52,138 nt of DNA from Isotricha intestinalis (GCA_023807065.1 JAJJLU010000405.1:1-52138), one strand, 5' to 3'. Counted from the first letter of the stretch, positions 1-10,124 are shown. Numbers and translations: made by a program. Notes: generated by a model from the sequence alone, not told the origin.

Positions 1-1221
1 ATCTATTAAATAATGGATTAATAAAATAATTTAATTTTATTAGCTAAATAGCTAATTAGAAAAATTTTTAATTTTTTTATTTAATAAAATAATAAAATAT
101 TTAATTTTATACTATTATATATATTTTAAATAGAATATAAGAATTAAACACATAACTAAAGTTTAATATTTCAAATAAAATCAATTTTTATATTATAGTC
201 TAAATTTTAATCACTATTATTTATTTGTTTGAAAATTATCTGATTAGTTAAAAATTTTTGGTCTTCTCTATAAAAAGTAAATCCGGATAGATGTGTCTTT
301 TACGGTATAAATTTTCCATTTTTTGTTCTTTCTCCTATCTAGTTAGTCAGTAATCCATAATATATTTATCTTTTTTATAATTGTTATATATGATAAATTT
401 AACAAATTTAATTTTTTTAAATACCCTTTTTTTCAAATTCCTTTTTAAAATAAAAGATTTTTTTTTATTATTTATTCTTATTATCCATTTTTATCTCCTT
501 CATTTTCAATTTTACTAAAAGAATTTATAATTGCTTAAATTGTATTCTTAGACTTTCCAAAACTTTTTTAATCAACAAAAAAATCATTTTAAAATAATAA
601 AAATAATTTTACAGAAATAGATAATGAAGTTCAATTATATTATTTGGTTAAAATAATTCAAATGAATTATATTATGGTTAATAAATTAAAATTCTTTTAA
701 TTTAAAAGATTGTTCTGAATAATTGAGGGTGATTTATATTTTATGATAGAAACTTTAGGAGGATACATTTAAAATGATAAACAAGATTCCTATGCTTTAA
801 TAGGAAAAAAAATGTTTGAAAAAGATATAATAAAATTATTGAAATGAAAATAATGATAATCCTATTATTATCATTAAAGAAGATTTATGTAATTGATTCT
901 TTTTATAATAGTCATAAAATGAATGAATGATTGAATAAAAAATAATTTATTTTATAAAATTAAGAGTTTTTGAATATATATAAAAAATCAATGTTTTTAA
1001 AAAAAGGGTAAGCAACCTTTTCTCAATATACTATATACAATAAAAATGAAAATTTTTTTACCCTTTAAATCATTTATATAAAACAAAATTTCTAAAAAAT
1101 ACATCAATGAAGTTAAACTTTTAAATAAAATTAAAGAGATGAATAAAATTTTTTAATAAAATGAACCAAAAGAATAAACTCAAAAGGCATTTAATCCCAA
1201 TCAAAAAAAATTTATATAAAA
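1..1221. other. Gene-poor left edge
   Basis: No supportable gene. The stretch is A/T homopolymer-rich with stops in every frame. A short plus-strand coding-like run at about 725-840 (reading near GGYI, then DKQDSYALIGKKMF) is broken by stops and may be a remnant of something, but I cannot identify it. A weak inverted repeat is visible: AAAGGGTAA near 1004-1012 and its complement near 1059-1066. There is no telomere repeat here, so this edge is not a chromosome end. Confidence 0.5.
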
Positions 1222-2346
1222 ATGAATAAAGATACTTCTTTCAATGATTTAGATAATTTAGATTCAAAAGATATATATAATGTCTCTTCAAATCTTTCTA
1301 ACGAAGAAACAAAAGAACAATCAAAACATTATTTTAAGTTATCAAATGAAGAATCAAAGGAAACAAATTTAACAAATAGAAAAGGAAGAAAAACAAAAAT
1401 AGAAAAAGATTCTGTTGATTTCAGTCATAGAAAAAGATATCATGGTAATTCAGATAAAGATAATGTAATTTTAAAAATCAAAACACATTTTAAAAATAAA
1501 TTTTTAATTAGATTTCTGAATCATTTGGTTTTTGAACAATTTAAAAGACAAAAAATGGTATTTAGATATTTTACTTATGATATAAAAAATAAAAAAAATA
1601 TGAAAGCCTTTATGGAAAAAACAATATATGAAATTTGTCAACTTGAAATTTCTCAAAAATATAAAAATTATTCTGATGATCATAATTTAAAAACTTTAAA
1701 TAAGATTCAAAATGAAGAAATAAAAAATTGGAAAATTAAAGATTTATATACTAAATATTATTTATGTGAGAATATAAATGATGTTATTCCTTCAAATAAG
1801 AATAAGAAAGTAGAAAACTTATATGATTTTAGTCAAAAAGCAGAAAATGAAAAATTAAAAAAACAAATAGAAAAAATAGGAGAAACTTTAATTTCAGAAT
1901 ATATTAATTTAAAAAATACAATTAATATAAATGAAGAAAATCAAGAAAACAATAATTTGGAAAATGATAATACTATAAATAATAATAATATTAATAATAA
2001 ATCACTACATTATTCAGAAAATCAAAATTCAAAAAGATTTAATGATATTCATCCTACATTAATAAAAAAAGTAGAAAATGAAGATTTTCTTCTCAATGAT
2101 AAAATAAAAAATGAAATAATTTTAAATGAGGAACAAAACAAAAAAAATTTGAAAGATAATAACATCAAAAATGAAGAAATACTAAATACAGTTAATATTC
2201 TAAACACAAATAGTATAAATTCAAATTATAAAAGAAATGAGCATAATATATTTGATGACCCTTTTGAAAATGAAGAAAGATTAAATGATAGGGATATAGA
2301 AATTGATACATTGTATTTCACAAATGAAAATTTCTGTTATTTTTAA
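1222..2346 (+). CDS. Asn/Lys-rich protein with a basic 'GRK...DNxxxKIK' block, function unknown
   Basis: The 374-residue frame opens at an ATG just after a short A-rich leader and ends in TAA. Residues about 54-125 form the only non-repetitive block: GRKTKIEKDS, then a His/Asp-containing stretch, DNVILKIKTHFKNKFLIRFL and an aromatic segment ending YFTYDIKNKK. From memory, proteins with a basic GRK/K stretch followed by DNxxxKxK and a leucine-rich helix form a large uncharacterised group in amoeboid, parabasalid and ciliate protists. That link is a resemblance, not a tested hit. The rest is Asn/Glu/Lys-rich, predicted helical or disordered, with no signal peptide or membrane segment. The basic block could bind nucleic acid. 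Real gene: likely. Function: unknown. Confidence 0.7.
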   Translation: MNKDTSFNDLDNLDSKDIYNVSSNLSNEETKEQSKHYFKLSNEESKETNLTNRKGRKTKIEKDSVDFSHRKRYHGNSDKDNVILKIKTHFKNKFLIRFLNHLVFEQFKRQKMVFRYFTYDIKNKKNMKAFMEKTIYEICQLEISQKYKNYSDDHNLKTLNKIQNEEIKNWKIKDLYTKYYLCENINDVIPSNKNKKVENLYDFSQKAENEKLKKQIEKIGETLISEYINLKNTININEENQENNNLENDNTINNNNINNKSLHYSENQNSKRFNDIHPTLIKKVENEDFLLNDKIKNEIILNEEQNKKNLKDNNIKNEEILNTVNILNTNSINSNYKRNEHNIFDDPFENEERLNDRDIEIDTLYFTNENFCYF

Positions 2347-2439
2347 ATATTTAATTAAAATATTAATAAATAATTAATAAAAAAATATATTTAATTAATC
2401 TTCTAAAATTAAAATAAAAAAAGAATAATCAAAAAATGT

Positions 2440-3000
2440 TTCATAATAGAAAGGCATATTTAAAAGGAAATTTAACACAGGGAAAACATCATAATGTCAT
2501 TAATGGGTAAAAAATGAATTTTGAGAAAAATATAAAGCAACAATAATGATAGATTTTAATTATAAAATAAAAGAATATAAAGGTGAATATTATAAAGTTA
2601 AAATATGGATATTGCAGGAATGGATAGAAATATAGAAACAACAAAACTTTTAACTTAAGATGCTCATGGAGGTATTTTTTTTCAGATATAACTAATAAAA
2701 GAGCTTTAGATGAGTAAAAAAAAATTTATTTAATTATAGGGTAATTAAATAGAAAAATGCAATTGATGAAAATTCTAAATTGAAAGATGGAAGTAAATTA
2801 CCTTATTTATTAATTCAAAATAAAATTAATTTAATTGATGAAAGTGAAATTAAAGAAGATGCTTCTAATTATTTAGTATATTCCTTTTCAAAAATACTTA
2901 TTGACATTGATTGTTTTAAATGTTTAAAAATTCAAATAATTCTTATAAAGATAAAAATAAAGATAAACAATATTAAAAAGTTAATATTCATATTATAAAA
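2440..3000 (+). pseudogene. Decayed Rab-like small GTPase
   Basis: Conceptual translation, shifting frame where needed, recovers the order of Ras/Rab motifs. A P-loop-like GNLTQGKHH lies near 2470-2490. A beta2-beta3 segment and WDIAG (switch II, about 2600-2625) follow, then DAHGG(I)FF..DIT near 2660-2690, LPYLLIQNK (G4 NKxD-like) near 2800-2825, and EDASNYLVYSFSKI near 2855-2895. The frame is broken: one base is missing in the WDIAG codons, another in the T-run at about 2675-2682, and TAA/TAG/TGA codons interrupt it. The 72-codon open stretch at 2780-2998 is only the last readable piece. Canonical G1 GxxxxGKS/T is not intact. This is a dead copy, not a GTPase with introns, because no GT-AG pair repairs the single-base shifts. 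Confidence 0.6.
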
Positions 3001-3763
3001 GATGATAATGAAGAAATAATATATAAAAATACAATGAATTAATCTTTTCATTAATATTTTATTTGAATTATTTAGAATAACTCCTTTTAATGCTTAAAAA
3101 CATGATTGGATTATTAAAGACTTTCAAAAGGATTTTAGAAATTCATAATAAGAAAAATTAAAGATATTTTAAATAATAATGAATAAATTGTTTTTTATGT
3201 TTTTTTGTTTTTAATTTAAAATTTATTTGTTAATTTTTTTCAAATTTTTATTATTATTTAATTAATTATAATGTAGGAAATATTATAAAAATTCAAAGAT
3301 AAAAAGTTATAAAAATTAATATTAATAATAGTTTTAATATTGGTTCTTTTATCTTTTTAAAATTTTAAGAAATATATTTGTTAAATATAAAATAATGAAT
3401 ATTAATTGGTATATCTTTTATTTATGATAAGACTTTTTTAGTGTATTAAATTCTTTTTCTGAAGAGGAAAAAACTTTGGTTTATTATTTATCATTTTTTT
3501 TTTAATTTTTATTTTATCTTTTTTCTGTTTTCAATGGTTATCAAAAATTTATTCAAATTTTTAATAATAATTGTTTATTTTATTGATTTTGTTAAACAAG
3601 TACAAATATAATAAAACATAAAATAAAAGAATATTATAATAATAAATATATTAATATTATTATCAAATCTATAAAAGAATAAAATATTGTTTTCTTTTAT
3701 AAAATTATTTTTCACTTTTAAATCTTTATAAAAATATTATTAATTAAAAAGCTTTAATTAAAT
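3001..3763. other. Gene-free A/T-rich spacer
   Basis: Beyond the GTPase relic the sequence is almost pure A/T with stops in all frames. I see no gene, RNA or ordered repeat. The last ~60 bases before 3764 are the presumed short 5' leader of the next gene. Confidence 0.5.
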
Positions 3764-4618
3764 ATGAATCCATCAATGATTCAATCAATTTTTAAATTTA
3801 ACCCTTTTAATGACCATAAATATCTAAAAATCAAATTAAATAAAAATATTCAAATCATAAAATTAAAAGGAAAAAATCATTTAAAAAATCATACAAATTT
3901 TAATGGTTTAAAAATATCTACTCATTATATGGGAGAAATAGATAAAAATAATTTTGGAGTTACAACATCAAAACTAAATTTAAATTTATTAAGAAATTTA
4001 AAAAAAGAAAAAACAATATATAAAAAATTTTCAAATAAAGAAATAAATCATAAATATTATTTAAATTGTTTTAAAACTCCTGAAAATTCTTTTAGAAATA
4101 ATGAAAATTTATCTTTTAAATTTGATAAAATTGATATTCCACAATATAAAAGTTCTTCAGATTTATCTTTTGAAAATTTTAAAAATTCAATTATTAAGAA
4201 TAAAAAATATAATTATTTTAATAATTCTTTATTAGATTCTTTATTACTAGAAAGAAAATTTAAAAAAGAAAATTTATATTCAAGTTCTTTAATTAAAAAC
4301 AAAAATTTTGAAAATAATTTTAATGATAATAGTGAAAATATTAATGATTCAAGAAATATAAATTTTCTTAATTCAACTTCACGTTCTAATTTTTATAAAG
4401 GTAATATTAAAATTATTTTAAGTAAAAAACCACAACATGATATTTATCCTTATGAATTAAAATATAGGAAAATAAAATCAAATAATTTTTTTAATAATGA
4501 TTCATTATTAGAAGATAATCAGAATAATTCTTTTAATAAAAATAATTTTAATTATAGAAAAATCTTTATTAACAGTAAAAAAAGATTTCCTATTTCAATA
4601 ATAAAGACAAAAAAATAA
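3764..4618 (+). CDS. Asn/Lys/Phe-rich protein, function unknown
   Basis: A 284-residue frame from ATG to TAA. It is very rich in Asn, Lys, Phe and Ser with no membrane segment, signal peptide, Cys/His cluster or convincing coiled coil. Short ordered-looking patches include the N-terminus (MNPSMIQSIFKFNPFND) and the C-terminal stretch near residues 217-235 (IKIILSKKPQHDIYPYELKY). Codon use (CAA for Gln, AGA for Arg, ATT/ATA for Ile) matches neighbouring genes and the frame is uninterrupted for 855 nt in a region where random frames close quickly. It is therefore probably a real gene. I do not recognise the family. It lies 78 nt upstream of the TBC gene on the same strand. Confidence 0.6.
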   Translation: MNPSMIQSIFKFNPFNDHKYLKIKLNKNIQIIKLKGKNHLKNHTNFNGLKISTHYMGEIDKNNFGVTTSKLNLNLLRNLKKEKTIYKKFSNKEINHKYYLNCFKTPENSFRNNENLSFKFDKIDIPQYKSSSDLSFENFKNSIIKNKKYNYFNNSLLDSLLLERKFKKENLYSSSLIKNKNFENNFNDNSENINDSRNINFLNSTSRSNFYKGNIKIILSKKPQHDIYPYELKYRKIKSNNFFNNDSLLEDNQNNSFNKNNFNYRKIFINSKKRFPISIIKTKK

Positions 4619-4696
4619 AATAGCCTTTTACATTATAAAATATAAATTAAAAAAATATAAAAAAAAATTATTTTAATTTAACAAAAAATATTTAAA

Positions 4697-6318
4697 ATGC
4701 AATCAGAGAATAATAAATCTAATAAAAAAAAATTAGATTCATTTACTTATTTAAAAAAAGCATTTCCATCAGAACAATTAAATTTTAAAGAATATTATTG
4801 GGAAAAAGAAAAAGACCATGTAATGAAGAATTTATATATATTATATAAAAAAAATTTAATTTAGTTATTTACAGAAGATAAAATTCAATTTGATTACAAA
4901 GAAAAAAATTTATTAAAATCTCTTTTATTAAAAGAAATACCTTCAGAATTAAGAAAAAGTGTAAATAATAAATAAAAAAATAAATTTTTTAGTTATGGCT
5001 AATTTCAAGTGGAGCAAAAAAAGATATAATAAATAATCCATATTATTATAAAAATTTAACAGATAATTATCCAGATTATATTCCAAATCCTTATATAGAA
5101 CAAATAGAATTAGATATTCCAAGGACTTTTCCAACTGAACCTTTTTTTAAAAATGAAAATAATTTAATGTCTATAAAAAGAATATTATTAGCTTTTAGTA
5201 GAAGAAATACTTCTATTGGCTATTGTCAAGGCTTTAATTTTATTGTTGGAAAAATATATAAAATATGTCAAAATGAAGTATATTATATTATTTAATCATA
5301 GGAAGAAACTTTTTGGATTTTTACTGAAGTAATTGAAAATTATCTTCCAATTAATTATTTTACTGAATTAGCAGGTTTAGTTATTGATTCAAAAATAATT
5401 TTAAATATTTTTAAAGTTAATTTTCAAAAATTATTTTCACATTTACAAACTTTTAATGGTGATATTTTTATTACAAATTTATTAAATAGATTGCTAATAA
5501 GTTTATTTATGGATGGAATTGGAGAATCTTTTCAATTAATTATTTGGGATTTATTCCTATTAGAAGGTAATACTATTATATTTAAAGCTGCTTTTGCTTT
5601 AATGAAAATGTTAAATAAAGATCTTTCTTTAATTGAAAAATATGATGATATACAATATATAATAAATAATATTCTTCCTAATTATGAAAATACTGCAAAA
5701 TTACTATATTATATTAGTATTAAAAAATATTCTTTTTTTACTCATAAAAAGATAAGAAAATATAGATTAAAATTATTAAAATCTACTTATGATAATATAA
5801 GTAAATTAGGAGTTTTTCTTTATAAAAGTGATATTGATGATGAAAATTTAGAATGTGATTTAGATTGGCCTATTTGTGTAAATGATAAAACATATAAAAA
5901 TGAAATTATTGATTTTTTAGCTTTTAGAACTTTATTACCACCGAAAATTACAGAAGATTATTTTTTTAAAGAAATTAATTCAAATAATATTATTAAAAAA
6001 GAAGAATTTAAAGATAAAGAATATTATTTTAGTGAATTATTAATTCAAAGAAGAATACATACATGTCATAGTAATATTCATACTATTATAAATGTCATTA
6101 ATGAAAAGAAAAACAGTGAAAGTTCAGAAAGAGAAAAATTAAAAAATTTTATTTCTCAAAGAGAATTAATTTATTTTTCTGTTTGTGATTTTCAAATTAA
6201 AAAAGAAAAAGATGATAAAAATATTATTGAAATAATGAATAGTCTTCCAATTGATACTCAAAACTTAAAAATAAATCAAGATAAAGAAGATAAAATAATT
6301 GATAAAGAAGAAAATTAA
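4697..6318 (+). CDS. TBC-domain Rab GTPase-activating protein (4 exons, 506 aa)
   Basis: This gene is only complete when three tiny introns are removed: 4820-4864 (45 nt), 4961-4992 (32 nt) and 5278-5301 (24 nt). The exons (4697-4819, 4865-4960, 4993-5277, 5302-6318) join in frame to 506 residues. The junctions restore TBC consensus: RKS|LWLISSGA at the domain start and QNE|EETFWIFTEVIE after GYCQGFNFIVGK. Both catalytic fingers are present: the Arg finger in IELDIPRTFP (about R117) and the Gln finger in GYCQG (about Q152). TBC proteins stimulate GTP hydrolysis by Rab GTPases on endomembranes, so this copy should be active. The C-terminal ~200 residues are charged and unplaced. Which Rab it serves cannot be told. 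The 45-nt first intron is a multiple of three and is inferred because it contains an in-frame TAG. Confidence 0.88.
4820..4864 (+). other. Intron 1 of the TBC gene (45 nt)
   Basis: GTAATG donor and ATTTAG acceptor. Removing it deletes an in-frame TAG and keeps the frame (GAC CAT | TTA TTT). Confidence 0.6.
4961..4992 (+). other. Intron 2 of the TBC gene (32 nt)
   Basis: GTAAAT donor and TTTTAG acceptor. Removal restores the conserved RKSLWLISSGA start of the TBC domain, so this intron is well supported. Confidence 0.85.
5278..5301 (+). other. Intron 3 of the TBC gene (24 nt)
   Basis: GTATAT donor and CATAG acceptor. Removal joins QNE to EETFWIF, the expected TBC motif-C continuation. At 24 nt it is among the shortest spliceosomal introns known in any eukaryote. 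Confidence 0.85.
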
Positions 6319-6417
6319 AATAAATAAATGTTATAATTACATTCTTTAAAATTCTTTAAATAATAATATAAGTTTATGTATTTATTTTACTTGATTTATA
6401 AGTCATTTTTTTAGTTA

Positions 6418-7239
6418 TTATACTGGACCTAAATATGAATCAAAGATTTTATTAATTTTATCATTTATTTTTTTTTCTATTTTTTCAAATATATTATTCT
6501 CATTTTCTTCGAATTCTTTTTCAAAAGATTTATTTCTTTTCTTAATAGAAAATGAACTTTCAATTATTCCATTTCCATAATTATTTAAAATAAAATAATC
6601 TTCTCCTTTACGTAAATTATTATCGGATTTAACAATATTATTATCAATAGGAAGAATTGAACTCATTTCATTTTCAATTTTCTTTTTATCATTAAGTTCA
6701 TCTTCAATTTGTTTTTGAGTAAAATTTAATTTAAGATATTGAAAATTGAAATTTTTCAAATTTAATATATGAGAATGAAGTAAAGTTAAATCTAAATATT
6801 TATGAAAAATTGAATGAAAATTTTTTAATTGATTTTTAGAAGAATATTCAAATCCATTTAATAAAAGAAATAATATTTTCCCGATATTATAAATAATTTC
6901 TTGTATAAATATTTCTTCTTTTTTGTTTGAGGCTAAAAATTTATCATTGTCATAATAATTTTTTGTTCCACTTAAATTTATTTGAGAAAATTTTACTTTT
7001 TCATCATCGAAATTTATATCATATTTATTTTCTCCATTGTTTTTTTTAATATAAATATATTCAGGAAAATTCAATTTTTTTGAAATTTCATGCATTTTAT
7101 AATTTTGATTTTCAGAATGAATTTTCATGATTTTATCTATTAAACTATTTATTATATTTTGTATTTCCATATATTCATTTACTCCATAACCAATTTTTTC
7201 ATAATTTTTTGCTAAACCCAAAATACTACTTTCATTCAT
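6418..7239 (-). CDS. Unrecognised 273-aa protein with C-terminal coiled coil
   Basis: ATG to TAA, 273 residues. The N-terminal half (about residues 1-180) is of ordinary complexity, with predicted helices (EYMEIQNIINSLIDKIMKIH; EEIFIQEIIYNIGKILFLLL). The last ~100 residues are charged, with a heptad-like segment (EKEFEENENNIFEKIEKKIN). No signal peptide or convincing transmembrane span is seen. It is convergent with the TBC gene (99 nt between stops) and upstream of nothing obvious on its own strand. I do not recognise it. Codon use is that of the intact genes. Confidence 0.65.
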   Translation of the reverse strand: MNESSILGLAKNYEKIGYGVNEYMEIQNIINSLIDKIMKIHSENQNYKMHEISKKLNFPEYIYIKKNNGENKYDINFDDEKVKFSQINLSGTKNYYDNDKFLASNKKEEIFIQEIIYNIGKILFLLLNGFEYSSKNQLKNFHSIFHKYLDLTLLHSHILNLKNFNFQYLKLNFTQKQIEDELNDKKKIENEMSSILPIDNNIVKSDNNLRKGEDYFILNNYGNGIIESSFSIKKRNKSFEKEFEENENNIFEKIEKKINDKINKIFDSYLGPV

Positions 7240-7475
7240 TTGTTTTATTTTTTTTATTAAATATAATTAAAAATTATATTTGAATTATTATTTACTTTCT
7301 AAGAGATATAAAAAAAAATTTTGGAAATGATGGAATTTAAATAAAAATCAATTAAATAATTATAAATAAAAAACAAAGAAAATATATTGATTATTTAAAA
7401 GAACATATTGATATAATTTTAATCTAAAAGATAAGATAAAATTATTATTAATTAATATTTATTTTATAAAATTAT
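7240..7475. other. Spacer
   Basis: A/T-rich sequence between the leader of the 273-aa gene and the frameshifted tail of the arrestin gene. Nothing else is seen. Confidence 0.4.
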
Positions 7476-7619
7476 TTAATTATAATTTAATAAATAAAAA
7501 TTATCAATTTTGAAATTTTGATATATATTATTATCATTATTATTTATATTTTGATTTCCAAAATATATATTCTTATTTAAATAAAGATTTTGATTGTTAT
7601 TTATATTATTTGAACAATT
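7476..7619 (-). other. Out-of-frame coding-like continuation of the arrestin C-terminus
   Basis: Directly after the arrestin stop (TAA at 7618-7620), the +1 frame stays open for 47 codons on the minus strand. It reads an Asn-rich sequence (NQNIN, NIYFGNQN, DNNIYQNF) of the same style as the arrestin tail, with several CAA codons, then ends at TAA 7476-7478. No GT-AG pair can bridge the two frames. It is either an indel (real or assembly), a frameshifted tail lost by mutation, or less likely programmed +1 frameshifting. Confidence 0.5.
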
Positions 7620-9072
7620 AAGGGTTTCCAAAATTTTGATTATAATTTAAATTATTATACTTTTGATTATCAAGATTTAAATTAAACGATTGATTATAAA
7701 AATTATTACTTCCATAATTATTATTTTCAAAATTATTATTATTAATATTACTATTGTTATTAGATTTATTATTTTGAATTGATTTTTGGCGATACATATC
7801 ATAAGTATAGTTAGTATTATTATTATTATTATTATTATTTCCTACAACTGATTTCTCATTAGGATTATTATTTCCATAACTAAACTGACTATCAGAAATA
7901 TTAGTATTATAAGAATTATTTAAATTAACACTTTGACCAATATTACTACTTATTAAAGTTTTATTATTCCTATTATTAAATCCTTGATTAATTGGATCAT
8001 AATTTCCAAAACCACTTTTATTAAATTTTAAATTATTAATTTCCTTTTGTCTTTCTTCATTTTTATAATCATCAATATTTTGAGCTGAAATAAATAAAGG
8101 AAGTTCAACTCTTGGTCTACAATTATGAGGAGTAAAAATAGAAAAATAAGCAGTAACTTTTATAGTATATTCACAAGAAATTAAACTACTTTTCAAAGTA
8201 GGTAACAGTAAATTTAAATCATTTAAATTTTGATAAGGATTCATTTCTTTATCATATGATAATCCTTTTAATTCATTATCTCTTAATTGAATGTCAAAAT
8301 GAAAACTTTTATTTTTCCCAGCAGGAACATTAACCTCATAATTATCTCTATAAAAAGTATTAAAAAAATGAAAACGATTTTTATTTTTATCAATAAAAGT
8401 GATAAATCTCTTAAAAGTAATTTTAATATATTTAACTTGATTTTTGGAATTTTCATTATAAACATCAACAGTAATAGGAATAATATCATTAATTCTATAA
8501 TTATTAGAAACAGTAAAAACAGCAATTCTTGAAGAACCTCTTGGTATAATTCCCATACTCCAAATATTTTTTTCATCATCATTTCTTATATTATGTTCAA
8601 TAACAATTGGTCTAGATTTTATTAATATATATTTTGATGCTAATGCTTTTATTGTAGGTGATATTAATTCAGCAATTAATATATATCTTATATATGCTGA
8701 TTTTGTTTGAGATGGATATTCAAAACTTGGATGTAAATTTGGAGGTAATGTAAATTTAAAAGGAAATTTATATGAACCTTGATTTAATGTTATTTTATCT
8801 GATTGAATTCCTAAATATTGATTTATGTTTGAGTTTTGTTCTTTAATTATTTCATTTTTTATTTCTGTACTTATATTTTTTTCTGTTTCTTTATATAAAA
8901 AACATTCAATTTTTTTTAAACTTAATTTTATATCTGTTATTATTATATTTTGATTAATATCTAAATATATTTCTCCTTCTATTATTTGGGATTCAAAGTA
9001 ATAATCTTTGTTTATTGCAAATTTTATTTTTCCTCCCATAAATGATGATTCTTTTGTTATATCAGTTCCCAT
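7618..9072 (-). CDS. Arrestin-domain protein with Asn-rich tail
   Basis: 484 residues. Residues about 12-165 fit the arrestin N-domain: INKDYYFESQIIEGEIYLDI is the beta-strand and GxVxL-like start, followed by LKKIECFLYKET and the FPFKFTLPPNLHPSFEYP strand pair that is typical of alpha-arrestins. Residues about 180-345 fit the C-domain (VSNNYRINDIIPITVDVYNE; FHFDIQLRDN; SLISCEYTIKVTAYF). From residue 350 the protein becomes an Asn-rich low-complexity tail. The start MGTDIT has Gly at position 2 and could be N-myristoylated. Arrestin-fold proteins are adaptors in trafficking and receptor down-regulation. A second member lies at 40708-41868. The tail appears to continue in another frame past the stop (see 7476-7619). 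Confidence 0.85.
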   Translation of the reverse strand: MGTDITKESSFMGGKIKFAINKDYYFESQIIEGEIYLDINQNIIITDIKLSLKKIECFLYKETEKNISTEIKNEIIKEQNSNINQYLGIQSDKITLNQGSYKFPFKFTLPPNLHPSFEYPSQTKSAYIRYILIAELISPTIKALASKYILIKSRPIVIEHNIRNDDEKNIWSMGIIPRGSSRIAVFTVSNNYRINDIIPITVDVYNENSKNQVKYIKITFKRFITFIDKNKNRFHFFNTFYRDNYEVNVPAGKNKSFHFDIQLRDNELKGLSYDKEMNPYQNLNDLNLLLPTLKSSLISCEYTIKVTAYFSIFTPHNCRPRVELPLFISAQNIDDYKNEERQKEINNLKFNKSGFGNYDPINQGFNNRNNKTLISSNIGQSVNLNNSYNTNISDSQFSYGNNNPNEKSVVGNNNNNNNNTNYTYDMYRQKSIQNNKSNNNSNINNNNFENNNYGSNNFYNQSFNLNLDNQKYNNLNYNQNFGNP

Positions 9073-9306
9073 TTTTCTTAATTTTAAATATTTAATGTTT
9101 AATTTATATTGATTTTAAATATAATAAAAGATATAAAACAATTAATTTCAAACCTTAAATATTTAAAAAAATAAAAAAAAAAATAAAAAAAAAGAAAAGA
9201 AAGAAGAAAAATAAAAAAAAAATTAAAAAAACCCAAAAAATAAAATTATTCCCCATAAATAAAAATAAATATTGTAAATATAAAATTGTTATTAAAAAGT
9301 AAAAAA

Positions 9307-9849
9307 TTACCCTTTAATAAGTGTAAGGAGTTTCTCAGCATGTTTCTCAAGTTCTGCTTGTTTAGTCTTAGCAAGATCAGGAGTTTCCTTAATAGTAAAA
9401 GGAATATCAAGAGTATAAACAAAGCCTCCCCATTTCATTTTACAATACCAAGCAGTAGCTTCAAAAGGACTCAGTAATCTTTCAATAGTAAAATTACCTT
9501 TAAATTCATTTTCTTCACCTCCTAAAGTTATAGAAACAATAAGTTTTTTTCCTTCAAGTTTATTTCCATTAGTTCCATAAGCAAATCCATGTGTAAAAAC
9601 ATCTTCAACATATTTACTTAAAAAATATGGAGATTTAAACCAATATACTGGAAATTGAAGAATTATTGTATCTACTTTTGCTAATTTTTCTTGTTCTACT
9701 TTTATATCTATTTTATTTTCTGGATATAATTTATCTATGTGATCTATTTCTATGTCAGGAATTAAAGTTTTTAATTTTTCTACTATTATTTTATTTGCAA
9801 AGGAATCTTGATAATTCGGGTGATTTAAAATTAATAGAACTTTTGACAT
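9307..9849 (-). CDS. NAD(P)H-quinone-oxidoreductase-like flavoprotein (flavodoxin-2 fold)
   Basis: 180 residues, the usual length of the soluble bacterial-type NAD(P)H oxidoreductases. The N-terminus VLLILNHPNYQDSFANKI is the first beta strand and FMN/FAD phosphate loop. LQFPVYWFKSPYFLSKYVED is the family's most conserved stretch (FPxYWFxxPxxLKxxxDxVF), and HGFAYG follows. Members transfer two electrons from NAD(P)H to quinones or other acceptors in the cytosol. No signal peptide. Its closest look is to bacterial and anaerobic-protist proteins, so acquisition by lateral transfer is plausible. G+C is visibly higher than in the flanks, especially at the 3' half, and the low-complexity inserts common in neighbours are absent. 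Function call is strong, origin is inference. Confidence 0.9.
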   Translation of the reverse strand: MSKVLLILNHPNYQDSFANKIIVEKLKTLIPDIEIDHIDKLYPENKIDIKVEQEKLAKVDTIILQFPVYWFKSPYFLSKYVEDVFTHGFAYGTNGNKLEGKKLIVSITLGGEENEFKGNFTIERLLSPFEATAWYCKMKWGGFVYTLDIPFTIKETPDLAKTKQAELEKHAEKLLTLIKG

Positions 9850-10124
9850 TAAATTTTTGTATCTTTTTTTATTATTTTGTTCAACGTATATTTTTATATT
9901 AGATTTCTTTTCAATTATTTTTTTTATTTTATTAATTACTACTTTATTTCTTTTTATTCTATTTAATTATATTTTTTTTATTTAATAATTTTAGAAGTTT
10001 TTTTTAATATTTTTTTTTATTTAAAAAATATTGTTATATATTAAAATACTATTGAAAAACATCTATTAGAAAAATACTATTAAAAATATTCTATTAATAT
10101 AAAATCCTTGGTGTATTAAAAAAT
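9850..10124. other. Spacer upstream of the oxidoreductase
   Basis: A/T-rich. It carries the 5' leader of the oxidoreductase and the 3' end of the transporter. A short direct repeat of CTATTA/AAAATATTCTATTA type is seen near 10050-10100. Nothing else. Confidence 0.4.

Noticed and set aside
1..60. Left telomere
   Set aside because: No CCCCAAT repeat at the left edge.
2780..2998. 72-codon open frame as a separate gene
   Set aside because: It is the last legible part of the Rab-like relic (QNK, EDASNYLVYSFSKI) and starts at a non-ATG codon.
2440..3000. UAA/UAG read as Gln throughout this genome
   Set aside because: Long intact genes (1675, 770, 747 residues) never contain these codons in frame, and relics also have single-base shifts that recoding cannot repair.
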